Assembly (NCBI RefSeq): GCF_900115815.1
Contig: NZ_FOXV01000004.1
Location: forward strand, 62,001 to 126,000
Reading direction: 5' to 3'
DNA from: Roseivivax halotolerans
GTDB taxonomy: Bacteria > Pseudomonadota > Alphaproteobacteria > Rhodobacterales > Rhodobacteraceae
DNA length: 64,000 nt
In this document: positions 55,941-63,632 of the stretch, piece after piece
How positions within the stretch are numbered: the stretch's first letter is position 1
Layout: each line of letters opens with the position of its first letter
Notes under the pieces: model-generated
Seen by the model: the letters and a program-made list of their open reading frames with translations, nothing else
What the model was told of the DNA's origin: nothing
Databases searched by the model: none
Position numbers and translations under genes: made by a program

Positions 55941-56708
55941 TCAGCCGCGCTCGTCCTTGTCCTCGCTCTCATCGTCATCGTCGTCGGGCAGGTTGAAGAA
56001 GGAATCGGCATCCGCGTAGTTCTGGTTGCCCTTCTCTTCTTCGTCGTCCTCGCCGTCACGCGGATCGGAGAGCGAGAAGCTCTCGAGCCCTTCCATGCTG
56101 GAGGGCAGGCGCGGTTCGGGATCCATGTCGAGCGACTGCTCTGTCGAGACAAGCTTGCGGCGCTCGTCGTCGTTCATCACCTGCTCCTGGTTCTTGGAGG
56201 CCTTGGCAACGGCGGCATCGAGCTCCGACTGCCGGCACAGACCCAGCGCGACCGGGTCGATCGGTTGCAGGTTCGAGATGTTCCAGTGCGTGCGCTCACG
56301 GATCGATTGGATCGTCGGCTTGGTCGTGCCAACGAGCTTGGATATCTGCGCGTCAGACAGCTCGGGGTGGAACTTCACCAGCCACAGGATCGAGGCAGGG
56401 CGATCCTGGCGCTTGGACAGCGGCGTATAGCGCGGACCCCGGCGCTTGTCCTCGTCGACGGCGGCCGGGTTGTGCTTGAGCTTCAGCTTGTAGAGCGGAT
56501 CCTTTTCGGCCTTCTCGATCTCGCCGGGTGCGATCTGGTTGTTCGACAGGGGATCGAACCCCTTCACGCCGGCGGCGACGTCGCCATCCGCGATGCCCTG
56601 GATCTCGAGCTCGTGCATATCGGTGAAATCGGCGATCTGCTTGAACGTCAGCGTGGTGTTGTCCACGAGCCAGACGGCGGTCGCCTTGGGGTGCAAGAGC
56701 TTGGCCAT
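55941..56708 (-). CDS. trcR: Cell-cycle transcriptional regulator TrcR (DUF1013)
   Basis: This encodes 255 residues. MAKLLHPKATAVWLVDNTTL with FKQIADFTDMHELEIQGIAD and SDAQISKLVGTTKPTIQSIR are the conserved blocks of the alphaproteobacterial DUF1013/TrcR family, which is linked to cell-cycle and RNA polymerase-associated control. The C-terminal 60 residues are strongly acidic (DGEDDEEEKG, PDDDDDESEDKDERG). It is divergent from the RNase T2 gene; ACCCGGA/TCCGGGT at 56760-56776 forms a hairpin between them. Confidence 0.92.
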   Translation of the reverse strand: MAKLLHPKATAVWLVDNTTLTFKQIADFTDMHELEIQGIADGDVAAGVKGFDPLSNNQIAPGEIEKAEKDPLYKLKLKHNPAAVDEDKRRGPRYTPLSKRQDRPASILWLVKFHPELSDAQISKLVGTTKPTIQSIRERTHWNISNLQPIDPVALGLCRQSELDAAVAKASKNQEQVMNDDERRKLVSTEQSLDMDPEPRLPSSMEGLESFSLSDPRDGEDDEEEKGNQNYADADSFFNLPDDDDDESEDKDERG

Positions 56709-56819
56709 GATGTCTCCTTCGCATGTCTTCTTCGTGGCCCGGGGCGTCTGGCCCAGGGCACCCGGACGATCCGGGTCGGTTTCCGTTGTCGGGGAACTTG
56801 GGCGCTATATAGTCACGCC

Positions 56820-57464
56820 ATGATCCGGTGGAAAGAGAAAATCGCGAGCCTGATGATCTGCCTCGGCGCACCTGCGCTGGCAGAGGGCGAGATCGCGGGC
56901 GAGTTCGACTATTACGTCCTGGCGATGAGCTGGTCTCCGACCTGGTGCGCGCTCGAAGGCGACGCGCGGGGCTCGCCGCAATGCGCGCCCGAGCGGGATG
57001 CCGGCTGGATCCTGCACGGACTTTGGCCGCAATTCGAGACGGGCTGGCCGTCCTATTGCCGGACGCCCCATGGCCCGCCGTCGCGCGCGATGACTGCGGG
57101 TATGGCGGATGTGATGGGCACGTCCGGCCTCGCCTGGCATCAGTGGAAGAAGCACGGCACCTGTTCGGGGCTGAGTGCCACTGATTATTACGAGACCGCA
57201 GAAGAAGCGTTCGAGGCGGTCGTGCTGCCCGAGGTGTTCCGCCGTCTGAAAGACCCCGTGACGCTGCCCGCCGCCGTGGTTGAAGAGGCGTTCCTGCGGG
57301 ACAATCCCGATCTCGAGCCCGACATGCTGACCATCACCTGCCGGGAGGGACGCATCCAGGAGGCGCGGCTCTGCCTGACCCGCGATCTGGAGCCCGTGAC
57401 CTGCGGCGCGGATGTGGTGCGCGACTGCCGTGCGCGGGATGCGCTGATGGATCCGATCCCCTGA
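56820..57464 (+). CDS. Ribonuclease T2-family protein, secreted
   Basis: This encodes 214 residues with a signal peptide (MIRWKEKIASLMICLGAPALAEG). The first active-site block reads WILHGLWPQF and the second WHQWKKHGTC; cysteines match the family disulfides. In canonical T2 enzymes the second block is H-E-W-x-K-H-G; here Gln replaces the catalytic Glu, so activity may be altered, although both catalytic His are present. It is expected to degrade RNA in the periplasm. No stop-proximal terminator was identified. Confidence 0.88.
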   Translation: MIRWKEKIASLMICLGAPALAEGEIAGEFDYYVLAMSWSPTWCALEGDARGSPQCAPERDAGWILHGLWPQFETGWPSYCRTPHGPPSRAMTAGMADVMGTSGLAWHQWKKHGTCSGLSATDYYETAEEAFEAVVLPEVFRRLKDPVTLPAAVVEEAFLRDNPDLEPDMLTITCREGRIQEARLCLTRDLEPVTCGADVVRDCRARDALMDPIP

Positions 57465-57787
57465 GGCGCAGCGCGCATTTGTAACATTGCGTGAGAGCGA
57501 CACGCGATGCGCCTCCGGCGCAAGCGCGACTTTGCAACATTCGCGTCACTTTCATCGCTGAGTGTTACACCGGCTTGCGCGCGGCCAAGTCTCGCAGCCG
57601 AAACAACCCATTGATATTACAAGATTCCACGGGACTCCTCGGAACCTGCCGCACCTGCGAAAGGGTCAGGCGTCCGTGATTGACGCTCCCGTGAATGGCG
57701 CGGCGCAAGGTCGCGGGTCAGGCTTGGACCAGCCCGACCGGCCTGCCCGGCGGGCCTCTGACCCCGAATGCCGCAACGGAGACATCC
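57465..57787. promoter_or_regulatory. 323-base leader of the bufferin-like operon, with repeated elements
   Basis: No gene is supported here. Two near-identical elements, TTTGTAACATT (57478-57488) and TTTGCAACATT (57531-57541), lie 53 bases apart as direct repeats, each followed by a GCG-rich stretch. TGTTACA at 57563-57569 is the inverse of TGTAACA in the first copy. They could be binding sites for the regulator of the operon, which is not in the window. I did not find a convincing ECF sigma promoter with the expected spacing. Confidence 0.4.
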
Positions 57788-58087
57788 ATGTCCAAGACCA
57801 TCAAGACCGCCGCCCTCGTCGGTGCCGTCGCCGCGAACTTCGCCGCAACTGGTGCCCATGCCCAGGCCCAGGAGAAGTGCTACGGCGTCTCGCTCGCCGG
57901 CGAGAACGATTGCGCCGCCGGCCCCGGCACGACCTGCGCGGGCACCTCGACCGTCGACTACCAGGGCAATGCCTGGACCCTCGTCGAAGCAGGCACCTGC
58001 ACCGAGATCGATCTGCCGCAGATGGCCGATGGCACGCCGCGCGAGGGCTCGCTCGAAGAGCTCGACCGCGACCTGCCGACCGGCTGA
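57788..58087 (+). CDS. bufA: DUF2282 bufferin-type precursor peptide (BufA-like)
   Basis: This encodes 99 residues, with CGGAGAC before the ATG. A Sec signal peptide runs to AHA-Q near residue 25. The core carries four cysteines at 31, 42, 50 and 71 ([38 protein letters not shown]), the conserved pattern of DUF2282. In the related Caulobacter bufferin the central cysteines are converted by the partner DUF692 enzyme into copper-binding heterocycles before or during export. The last 28 residues are acidic. First gene of a four-gene operon. Confidence 0.85.
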   Translation: MSKTIKTAALVGAVAANFAATGAHAQAQEKCYGVSLAGENDCAAGPGTTCAGTSTVDYQGNAWTLVEAGTCTEIDLPQMADGTPREGSLEELDRDLPTG

Positions 58088-58148
58088 TCCGATCGCGCGG
58101 GGCAGAAGGCTGCCCCGCGCCTCCCCCGCACCGCAAGGACGCACCGAC

Positions 58149-59000
58149 ATGTTCGATCTCAACCAGACGGCCCTGCCCCAGGCGCCAGGCATCGGCTTCA
58201 AATCGCGCCATTTCGACGACCTGATGCGCGGCCCGGGACCCGTCCGCTGGCTCGAGATACACGCCGAGAACTACATGGGCGGTGGCGGGCGCCCGCAGGC
58301 CCAGCTTGCCGCTTTGTCTGAACGCTTTGCGCTCTCCGTTCACGGTGTCGGGCTTTCCATCGGTGGCGAGGGTCGGCTTGATCGCGACCACCTGACGCGG
58401 CTCCGGCTGCTCCTGGACCGGGTGCAGCCTGCCGCGTTTTCCGAGCATCTCGCCTGGTCGACCCATGACGGTGCTTATTTCAACGATCTTCTGCCCCTGC
58501 CCTACACGAACGCGACGCTGACCCGCGTCGCCGCGCATATCGACGAGGTGCAGGAGGCGCTCGGCCGCCAGATGCTGCTGGAGAACCCGTCCTCTTACCT
58601 CGCCTTCGCCGAATCGACCTGGGACGAACCCGCATTTCTCGCGGAGCTCGTGCGCCGCACCGGCTGCGGGTTGCTTCTCGACGTGAACAACGTCTTCGTC
58701 TCGGCGACCAATCTCGGCTTCTCTCCCGAGGGTTATATCGACGCCTTCCCCTTGGAGGCGGTGGGCGAGATCCATCTTGGCGGGCATGACGAGGACACAA
58801 ACGATCACGGCGCGGCGCTGCTGATCGACAGCCACGGATGCGAGGTGGCGAATCCGGTCTGGGCGCTATTGGACAAGGTGCTCAGCCGCACCGGACCGCG
58901 CCCCGTCCTTATCGAATGGGACACGGACGTGCCCGCCTGGCCGGTTCTGGCCGAAGAGGCTCGAAGGGCCGACGAGGCGCTCGCGCGGGTGCTCGCATGA
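58149..59000 (+). CDS. bufB: DUF692 multinuclear non-heme iron oxidase (MNIO, BufB-like)
   Basis: This encodes 283 residues, with AAGGACG upstream. It is a TIM-barrel enzyme with many conserved metal ligands: HAENYMGGG, LSVHGVGLSIGG, SEHLAW, LLENPSSY, LLDVNNVFVSA, EIHLGGHDED, LIDSHG and LIEWDTD. MNIO enzymes (MbnB and relatives) use two or three iron ions and oxygen to rearrange cysteine residues of ribosomal peptides. It follows the precursor by 61 bases and its TGA overlaps the DUF2063 gene (ATGA). Confidence 0.9.
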   Translation: MFDLNQTALPQAPGIGFKSRHFDDLMRGPGPVRWLEIHAENYMGGGGRPQAQLAALSERFALSVHGVGLSIGGEGRLDRDHLTRLRLLLDRVQPAAFSEHLAWSTHDGAYFNDLLPLPYTNATLTRVAAHIDEVQEALGRQMLLENPSSYLAFAESTWDEPAFLAELVRRTGCGLLLDVNNVFVSATNLGFSPEGYIDAFPLEAVGEIHLGGHDEDTNDHGAALLIDSHGCEVANPVWALLDKVLSRTGPRPVLIEWDTDVPAWPVLAEEARRADEALARVLA

Positions 59001-59749
59001 GCCGAGAGTGCGAATTCCGCGCGGCGCTCATGGAGCCATCTGCCGCGATCCCGCATGGACTTTCTGGTGGTGCGGGGCGGTGCGCTGATCGGCGCTACAA
59101 CGTCTATCGCAACAACGTGGCCGTCTCGCTGACAGGTGCGATCGAGACCGGCTTTCCGACCGTCACCCGCCTCATCGGAGAAGAGAACCTGCGCCGCGTC
59201 GCCAGCGTTTTCATCCGCCAGAGCCCGCCGACGAGCCCGATCCTGGCGCAATATGGCCGAGCGTTCCCGGCCTTCCTTGCCGCGTTTCCACCGCTCGCGC
59301 ATCTGCCCTACCTTTCGGACATCGCGCGCGTCGATCTCGCGATGCGCGAGAGCTACCACGCTGCCGATCACACCCCGCTCGATCCCGCCGCTCTGACCGG
59401 GCTCGAGGAAGACGACCTCGCAGCCTTGCACCTGACGCTTGCCCCTTCTCTGCGGCTTGTTTCGTCGAATTGGCCGATTCACCAGATCCGCGCCTTCACG
59501 ATGGGCGAAACGCAGGACAAACCGACAGGCGGCGGAGAGGCGGTCGCGATCCTGCGGCCCCGGTTCGATCCCGCGCCGTACCTTCTGCCGCAGGGCGCCT
59601 ATGCTTTCCTTTCGGCGCTTGGCGCGGGCGAGACCTTCGGCGCGGCACAGGAGCGCGGAGGCCCGAAGTTCGATCTGCCTGCCACGCTCACCCTTCTTCT
59701 TGAAACCGGCGCGCTCTCCGCGCCAGAGACCGGAGCCGCCTCATGTTGA
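58997..59749 (+). CDS. bufC: DUF2063 MNIO partner protein (BufC-like)
   Basis: This encodes 250 residues. The N-terminal block RRYNVYRNNVAVSLTGAIETGFPTVTRLIGE is the DUF2063 signature, broken here only for length. Proteins of this family bind the precursor leader and deliver it to the MNIO enzyme. The start is fixed by the ATGA overlap with the DUF692 gene; the frame is open upstream but that is antisense-quality sequence. Its stop overlaps the DoxX start by 7 bases. Confidence 0.85.
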   Translation: MSRECEFRAALMEPSAAIPHGLSGGAGRCADRRYNVYRNNVAVSLTGAIETGFPTVTRLIGEENLRRVASVFIRQSPPTSPILAQYGRAFPAFLAAFPPLAHLPYLSDIARVDLAMRESYHAADHTPLDPAALTGLEEDDLAALHLTLAPSLRLVSSNWPIHQIRAFTMGETQDKPTGGGEAVAILRPRFDPAPYLLPQGAYAFLSALGAGETFGAAQERGGPKFDLPATLTLLLETGALSAPETGAASC

Positions 59750-60294
59750 CCCGCCTTCTTTTCACGCCCGCGGATGCGCGCGACCTCGTGCTGCCGCTGA
59801 TCGCCCGCTTCGTCTTCGCGGCAACCCTGCTCGTCTATTATTGGCACGCGGCGCTGACGAAGCTCGATGGAGGGCCGGTCAGCCTCTCGCTCGGAGCCTA
59901 CGCACAGGTCTTTCCAAGGGCATTCGAGGCGGTCGGCTATGACGCGAGCCAGCTCGGCGGGTTTCACTACCTCGTCGCGCTTGCCGGCACGTATGCCGAA
60001 TTCGTGCTTCCGCTTCTCTTGGTGATCGGCCTGATTGCCCGGCCGGCGGCGATCGCGATGATCGGGTTCATCGTCATCCAGAGCCTGACCGATCTCTACG
60101 GTCATGGCGGTATCGCACATACAGAAACGCTGGGCGCTTGGTTCGACCGGTTACCGGATGGGGTCATTCTCGATCAGCGGGCGTTCTGGGTGCTTGCGCT
60201 GACATTGATCGCGGTGAAGGGGGCGGGCGCGCTGTCTGTCGACCAAGTCCTCGCGCGCCGCGCCGCCGGTGCTGGCCGGCTGCAGCCGGCCTGA
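59743..60294 (+). CDS. bufD: DoxX-family membrane protein (BufD-like)
   Basis: This encodes 183 residues with four hydrophobic segments, beginning near ARFVFAATLLVYYWHAALTK, and a typical DoxX Arg/Lys pattern. A DoxX-type protein is a regular last gene in bufferin-like operons, though its biochemical role is not settled. Its ATG overlaps the DUF2063 stop. It ends 3 bases before the convergent ArsC/Spx-like gene. Confidence 0.8.
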   Translation: MLTRLLFTPADARDLVLPLIARFVFAATLLVYYWHAALTKLDGGPVSLSLGAYAQVFPRAFEAVGYDASQLGGFHYLVALAGTYAEFVLPLLLVIGLIARPAAIAMIGFIVIQSLTDLYGHGGIAHTETLGAWFDRLPDGVILDQRAFWVLALTLIAVKGAGALSVDQVLARRAAGAGRLQPA

Positions 60295-60297
60295 GGC

Positions 60298-60612
60298 TTA
60301 CACCCCGAGCGCCTCGCGCGTGTCAGCTCCGAAGCCGAGATACATCTCGTCGCCCTTGACGATCAGCGGACGCTTCATCGCGGCCGGATGCGCGCCGATG
60401 ATCCAGACCGGCTGTTTCTTGCGGTCCTCTTCGGAGAGCTCGCGATAGGTCTTGGATTGGATGTTGAGCATCCGGTCGCCGAACCGCTCCAGCGCGTCGG
60501 CCAGAACCTCGCCCGGCATGCCGTCTTCGCGCACATCGACGAATTCCGCGTCGGGAAGCGCCTTCTGCGCCTGTTTGCAAGTGTCGCAATTCTTGATGCC
60601 GTAGATTTTCAT
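60298..60612 (-). CDS. ArsC/Spx-family protein (YffB-like)
   Basis: This encodes 104 residues from MKIYGIKNCDTCKQAQKAL, a thioredoxin fold with a C-x-x-C motif at residues 9-12; RPLIVKGDEMYLGF contains the RP-type glutathione/substrate loop. Arsenate reductase, Spx-type regulator and glutathione-dependent thiol reductase are all possible; YffB-like members are most similar in length. It follows metR after a 71-base gap with a weak hairpin at 60653. Confidence 0.85.
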   Translation of the reverse strand: MKIYGIKNCDTCKQAQKALPDAEFVDVREDGMPGEVLADALERFGDRMLNIQSKTYRELSEEDRKKQPVWIIGAHPAAMKRPLIVKGDEMYLGFGADTREALGV

Positions 60613-60652
60613 GAATGGTCTCCGCTCTGCCGTCATTGGTATCGGGGGCCAA

Positions 60653-60669
60653 CAGGCGCATCGCGCCTG
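60653..60669 (-). terminator. Weak hairpin between metR and the ArsC-like gene
   Basis: CAGGCGC/GCGCCTG, 7 pairs, three-base loop, 15 bases past the metR stop on the minus strand. No T-run beyond two T residues. Confidence 0.4.
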
Positions 60670-60683
60670 CGGTTCCACAAAGC

Positions 60684-61589
60684 TCAGGCCGCCTGCAGCC
60701 GCCCTGCTTCCTTGCGGGCGAGCGAGATCAACTCCTGCACGTAACCCTTGCCCTGATCGGCGGTGCGGGTCGCGGCATAAAGCCTGCGCGTGACGCCGTT
60801 TTTCGTCAGTGGGCGCGTGACGTAATCGGAATTGTATTTCACCTCCCGAACGACCCAATCGGGCAGAACCGATATACCCCGGTTCGAGGCGACGAGCAGG
60901 AGGATGACGGCGGTCAGCTCCACCTGCCGGATGGCGGCCGGCTCCACCTTTGCAGGCGTCAGAAGCCGGGAGAAAATGTCGAGACGGGAACGCTCCACCG
61001 GATAGGTGATGAGCGTCTGTCCACGAAAATCCTCGGCCTCGATATAGGGTTTCTGAGCCAGGGGATGCGCCGAGGCGGCGACGAAAACCGGGTTGTAGTC
61101 GAAGAGCTCGGTGAAGGTGACCCCGGGCAGATCCTCGGGGTCGGACGAGACGACGAGGTCCACCTCCTCCCTCAGGAGCGCAGGCAGCGCGTCAAAGGCA
61201 AGACCGGGACGGATGTCGACATCGACATCGGGCCACGATTTGCGGAAAGCCTCGAGGACCGGGAAGAGCCATTCGAAACAGGCGTGACACTCGATCGCGA
61301 TATGCATCCGGCCCGAGACGCCTTTTCGCAAACCGTCGAACTCGGCCGACAGCGCCTCGACCTGCGGCAACACCTGCTCGGCGAGCCGCAAGAGGCGCAA
61401 TCCGGCCGGCGAGAGCTTCATCGGCTTGGAGCGCCGCACGAAAAGCTCCACCCCGGCCTGATCCTCAAGCCCCTTGATCTGGTGACTGAGCGCGCTTTGC
61501 GTGATATTGAGCTGGTCTGCCGCGCGCGCCAGCCCGCCAGCCTCGTGAATGGCTTTTATCGTGCGTAAATGGCGGAACTCGATGTGCAT
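60684..61589 (-). CDS. metR: LysR-family regulator MetR
   Basis: This encodes 301 residues. The helix-turn-helix (GLARAADQLNITQSALSHQ) and the downstream IAIECHACFEWLFPVLEAF, then VDLVVSSDPEDLPGV and YPVERSRLD, align closely with E. coli MetR, whose co-inducer is homocysteine. It is divergent from metF, its classical target, across 95 bases containing palindromes. Confidence 0.9.
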   Translation of the reverse strand: MHIEFRHLRTIKAIHEAGGLARAADQLNITQSALSHQIKGLEDQAGVELFVRRSKPMKLSPAGLRLLRLAEQVLPQVEALSAEFDGLRKGVSGRMHIAIECHACFEWLFPVLEAFRKSWPDVDVDIRPGLAFDALPALLREEVDLVVSSDPEDLPGVTFTELFDYNPVFVAASAHPLAQKPYIEAEDFRGQTLITYPVERSRLDIFSRLLTPAKVEPAAIRQVELTAVILLLVASNRGISVLPDWVVREVKYNSDYVTRPLTKNGVTRRLYAATRTADQGKGYVQELISLARKEAGRLQAA

Positions 61590-61600
61590 CTCTTAGTTCG

Positions 61601-61636
61601 TCTCATGTTGTTCTTGAGATTTATGAGTTTGTCTCA
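61601..61636. promoter_or_regulatory. Candidate MetR operators between metR and metF
   Basis: TGAG-TTTGT-CTCA at 61624-61636 matches the spacing of the MetR site TGAA-N5-TTCA. A second inverted pair, TCTCA and TGAGA, lies at 61601-61619. Both are in the divergent promoter region. Confidence 0.5.
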
Positions 61637-61684
61637 CTTTTCTCGCCATGCGACAAGCAATGGAAAGCAAAAGGAAGCCCGTCC

Positions 61685-62551
61685 ATGACCCGTCCCGAGA
61701 TCTCGTTCGAGTTCTTCCCGCCGAAAAACATCGAAGCCTCGTTCCGGCTCTGGGACACGGTGCAGACACTCGCGCCGCTGAATCCGCGTTTCGTCTCAGT
61801 GACCTATGGCGCGGGAGGCACCACCCGCGAGCTGACGCGCGAGGCAGTGAGCGCGATTCACAAGCATTCGGGCCTCCGGACAGCGGCGCATCTGACCTGC
61901 GTGAACGCCACCCGCGAAGAGACGTTGGGTATCGCGCGGAGCTTCGCAGAGGTCGGCGTGACGGATATCGTGGCGCTTCGCGGCGATCCGCCGAAGGGCG
62001 AAACCCGGTTCACGCCCACCGATGGCGGCTTCGCCAATTCCTGCGAGCTGATCGCGGCGCTGAAAGAGACGGGCGATTTCACGGTCCGCGTTGGCGCTTA
62101 TCCCGATATCCACCCCGAAGCGCCCAGCGACACTGCGGATGTCGAATACCTCAAGCGCAAGTTCGATGCGGGCGCGGACGAGGCGATCACGCAGTTCTTC
62201 TTCGAGGCGGAGACGTTCTTCCGGTTCCGCGATGCCTGCGAGAAGGCCGGGATCGACAAGCCGATCGTTCCGGGCATCTTCCCGATCGAGAACTGGAAAG
62301 GCGCACGTCGCTTCGCGGAAAGCTGCGGCACGAAGATCCCTGCCTGGGTCATCGAGGCATTCGATGCGGCCGAACGAGACGGTCGCGAAGATCTGCTGGC
62401 GACAGCGCTCTGCACCGAGCTTTGCACCGATCTCATCGAGGGCGGCGTCGACAAGCTGCACTTCTACACGCTGAACCGCCCCGAGCTCACGCGCGACGTC
62501 TGTTTCGCGCTCGGCGTCACCCCGGAGACCCGTCTCGAAAACGTCGCCTGA
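61685..62551 (+). CDS. metF: Methylenetetrahydrofolate reductase
   Basis: This encodes 288 residues, with AAGGAAG before the ATG. ISFEFFPPKN at the N-terminus, SVTYGAGGTTRELTRE, ALRGDPPKGE and ITQFFFEAETFFRFRD are the FAD/folate-binding motifs of MetF. It reduces methylene-THF to methyl-THF for methionine synthesis. Divergent from metR and followed by a terminator. Confidence 0.96.
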   Translation: MTRPEISFEFFPPKNIEASFRLWDTVQTLAPLNPRFVSVTYGAGGTTRELTREAVSAIHKHSGLRTAAHLTCVNATREETLGIARSFAEVGVTDIVALRGDPPKGETRFTPTDGGFANSCELIAALKETGDFTVRVGAYPDIHPEAPSDTADVEYLKRKFDAGADEAITQFFFEAETFFRFRDACEKAGIDKPIVPGIFPIENWKGARRFAESCGTKIPAWVIEAFDAAERDGREDLLATALCTELCTDLIEGGVDKLHFYTLNRPELTRDVCFALGVTPETRLENVA

Positions 62552-62592
62552 GCCTTTGTGACGGTACAATTCCGCGCTTGAACTCAGACCGC

Positions 62593-62627
62593 GCGCGCGC
62601 CTTTCTCGGGGCGCGCGCATTTTGTTT
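62593..62627 (+). terminator. Rho-independent terminator of metF
   Basis: GCGCGCGCC/GGCGCGCGC (9 pairs, 8-base loop) is followed by ATTTTGTTTT, 41 bases past the metF stop and just ahead of the GAPDH-family gene. Confidence 0.82.
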
Positions 62628-62639
62628 TCGGGGGATCAC

Positions 62640-63632
62640 ATGCGGATTGCGATCAACGGGTTCGGACGGATCGGCCGGACGATCCTGCGCCAGGTCCTGA
62701 GCGATCCGGCCCATGCGGATATCGAGGTCGTGCTTCTGAACGACATCGCGCCGCTCGAGGATTGCGCCTACCTCTTTCGCTATGACAGCGTCTACGGCCC
62801 CTATCCCGGCAAGACCACGACTTCGGACGGACACCTGACCGTCGACGATTACGAGATGCCATTCCACGCGGCCGAAACGCCCGCCGATCTCGATCTGTCG
62901 GAGGTCGATATTCTACTCGACTGCACCGGTGCGGCAGATGCAAGGGCGGCGGCGGAGGCGGGGCTGGCGTCAGGGGCGCGCAACGTGCTGATCTCGGGCC
63001 CGTGCCTCGAGGCCGAGCGCACGCTGGTGCTCGGCGCGAACGAGGACATGCTGGGCGACGCCCGCATCGTCTCGAACGCGTCCTGCACGACGAATGCGCT
63101 TGCGCCACTCCTGAAAGCGCTCGATGCCGCCTACGGGGTCGAGACGGGACATATGACGACGGTCCACTGCTATACGGGCAGCCAACCGACCGTCGACAAG
63201 CCGCGCGGCCCGTTCGAACGCTCGCGCGCAGCGGCGGTGTCGATGGTCCCGACGACGACATCCGCGGCGAAGCTCATCGACCATGTGCTGCCGGAGCTCG
63301 CAGGCCGCGTCACGGGCGCGGCGGTGCGGGTGCCCTCGATCTCGGTTTCAGCGGTCGATCTGGTGGTGCAACTGACCCGCCCCCACGGATCTGACGCCGC
63401 GGACGCTGTGCGCGCCCTCGCCGACACCTCGGCGGTGATCGGCCTCACCGAGGATCCGTGCGTTTCGGTCGATCTGCGGGCACGTCCCGAAAGCATCGTC
63501 CTTGCGCCGCAGGAGGCGATGGCTGTCGGGGATCGGCAGCTCCGCATCTTCGGATGGTACGACAACGAATGGGGCTTCTCCGCGCGGATGCTCGACATGG
63601 CCCGGCTGATGCATGTGCGAGAGCACGGCTAG
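62640..63632 (+). CDS. gap: Glyceraldehyde-3-phosphate dehydrogenase family protein
   Basis: This encodes 330 residues from MRIAINGFGRIGRTILRQ (NAD-binding), with GGGGGATC before the ATG. The catalytic Cys is in SNASCTTNALAP near residue 150, its partner His in TTVHCYTGSQ, and DNEWGFSARM near the C-terminus is typical. A GAPDH role is most likely; erythrose-4-phosphate dehydrogenase is a related alternative. It converges on the edge gene with a four-base overlap (CTAG). Confidence 0.88.
   Translation: MRIAINGFGRIGRTILRQVLSDPAHADIEVVLLNDIAPLEDCAYLFRYDSVYGPYPGKTTTSDGHLTVDDYEMPFHAAETPADLDLSEVDILLDCTGAADARAAAEAGLASGARNVLISGPCLEAERTLVLGANEDMLGDARIVSNASCTTNALAPLLKALDAAYGVETGHMTTVHCYTGSQPTVDKPRGPFERSRAAAVSMVPTTTSAAKLIDHVLPELAGRVTGAAVRVPSISVSAVDLVVQLTRPHGSDAADAVRALADTSAVIGLTEDPCVSVDLRARPESIVLAPQEAMAVGDRQLRIFGWYDNEWGFSARMLDMARLMHVREHG

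Noticed and set aside
57601-57640. FNR/NNR-like site (TTGATATTACAAG) upstream of bufA
   Set aside because: Only the first half-site matches TTGAT-N4-ATCAA; the second half does not.
57640-57680. ECF sigma promoter GGAAC...CGAA/CGTC upstream of bufA
   Set aside because: Spacing between GGAAC and the nearest CGAA (about 11) or CGTC (about 25) is outside the usual 16-17 bases.
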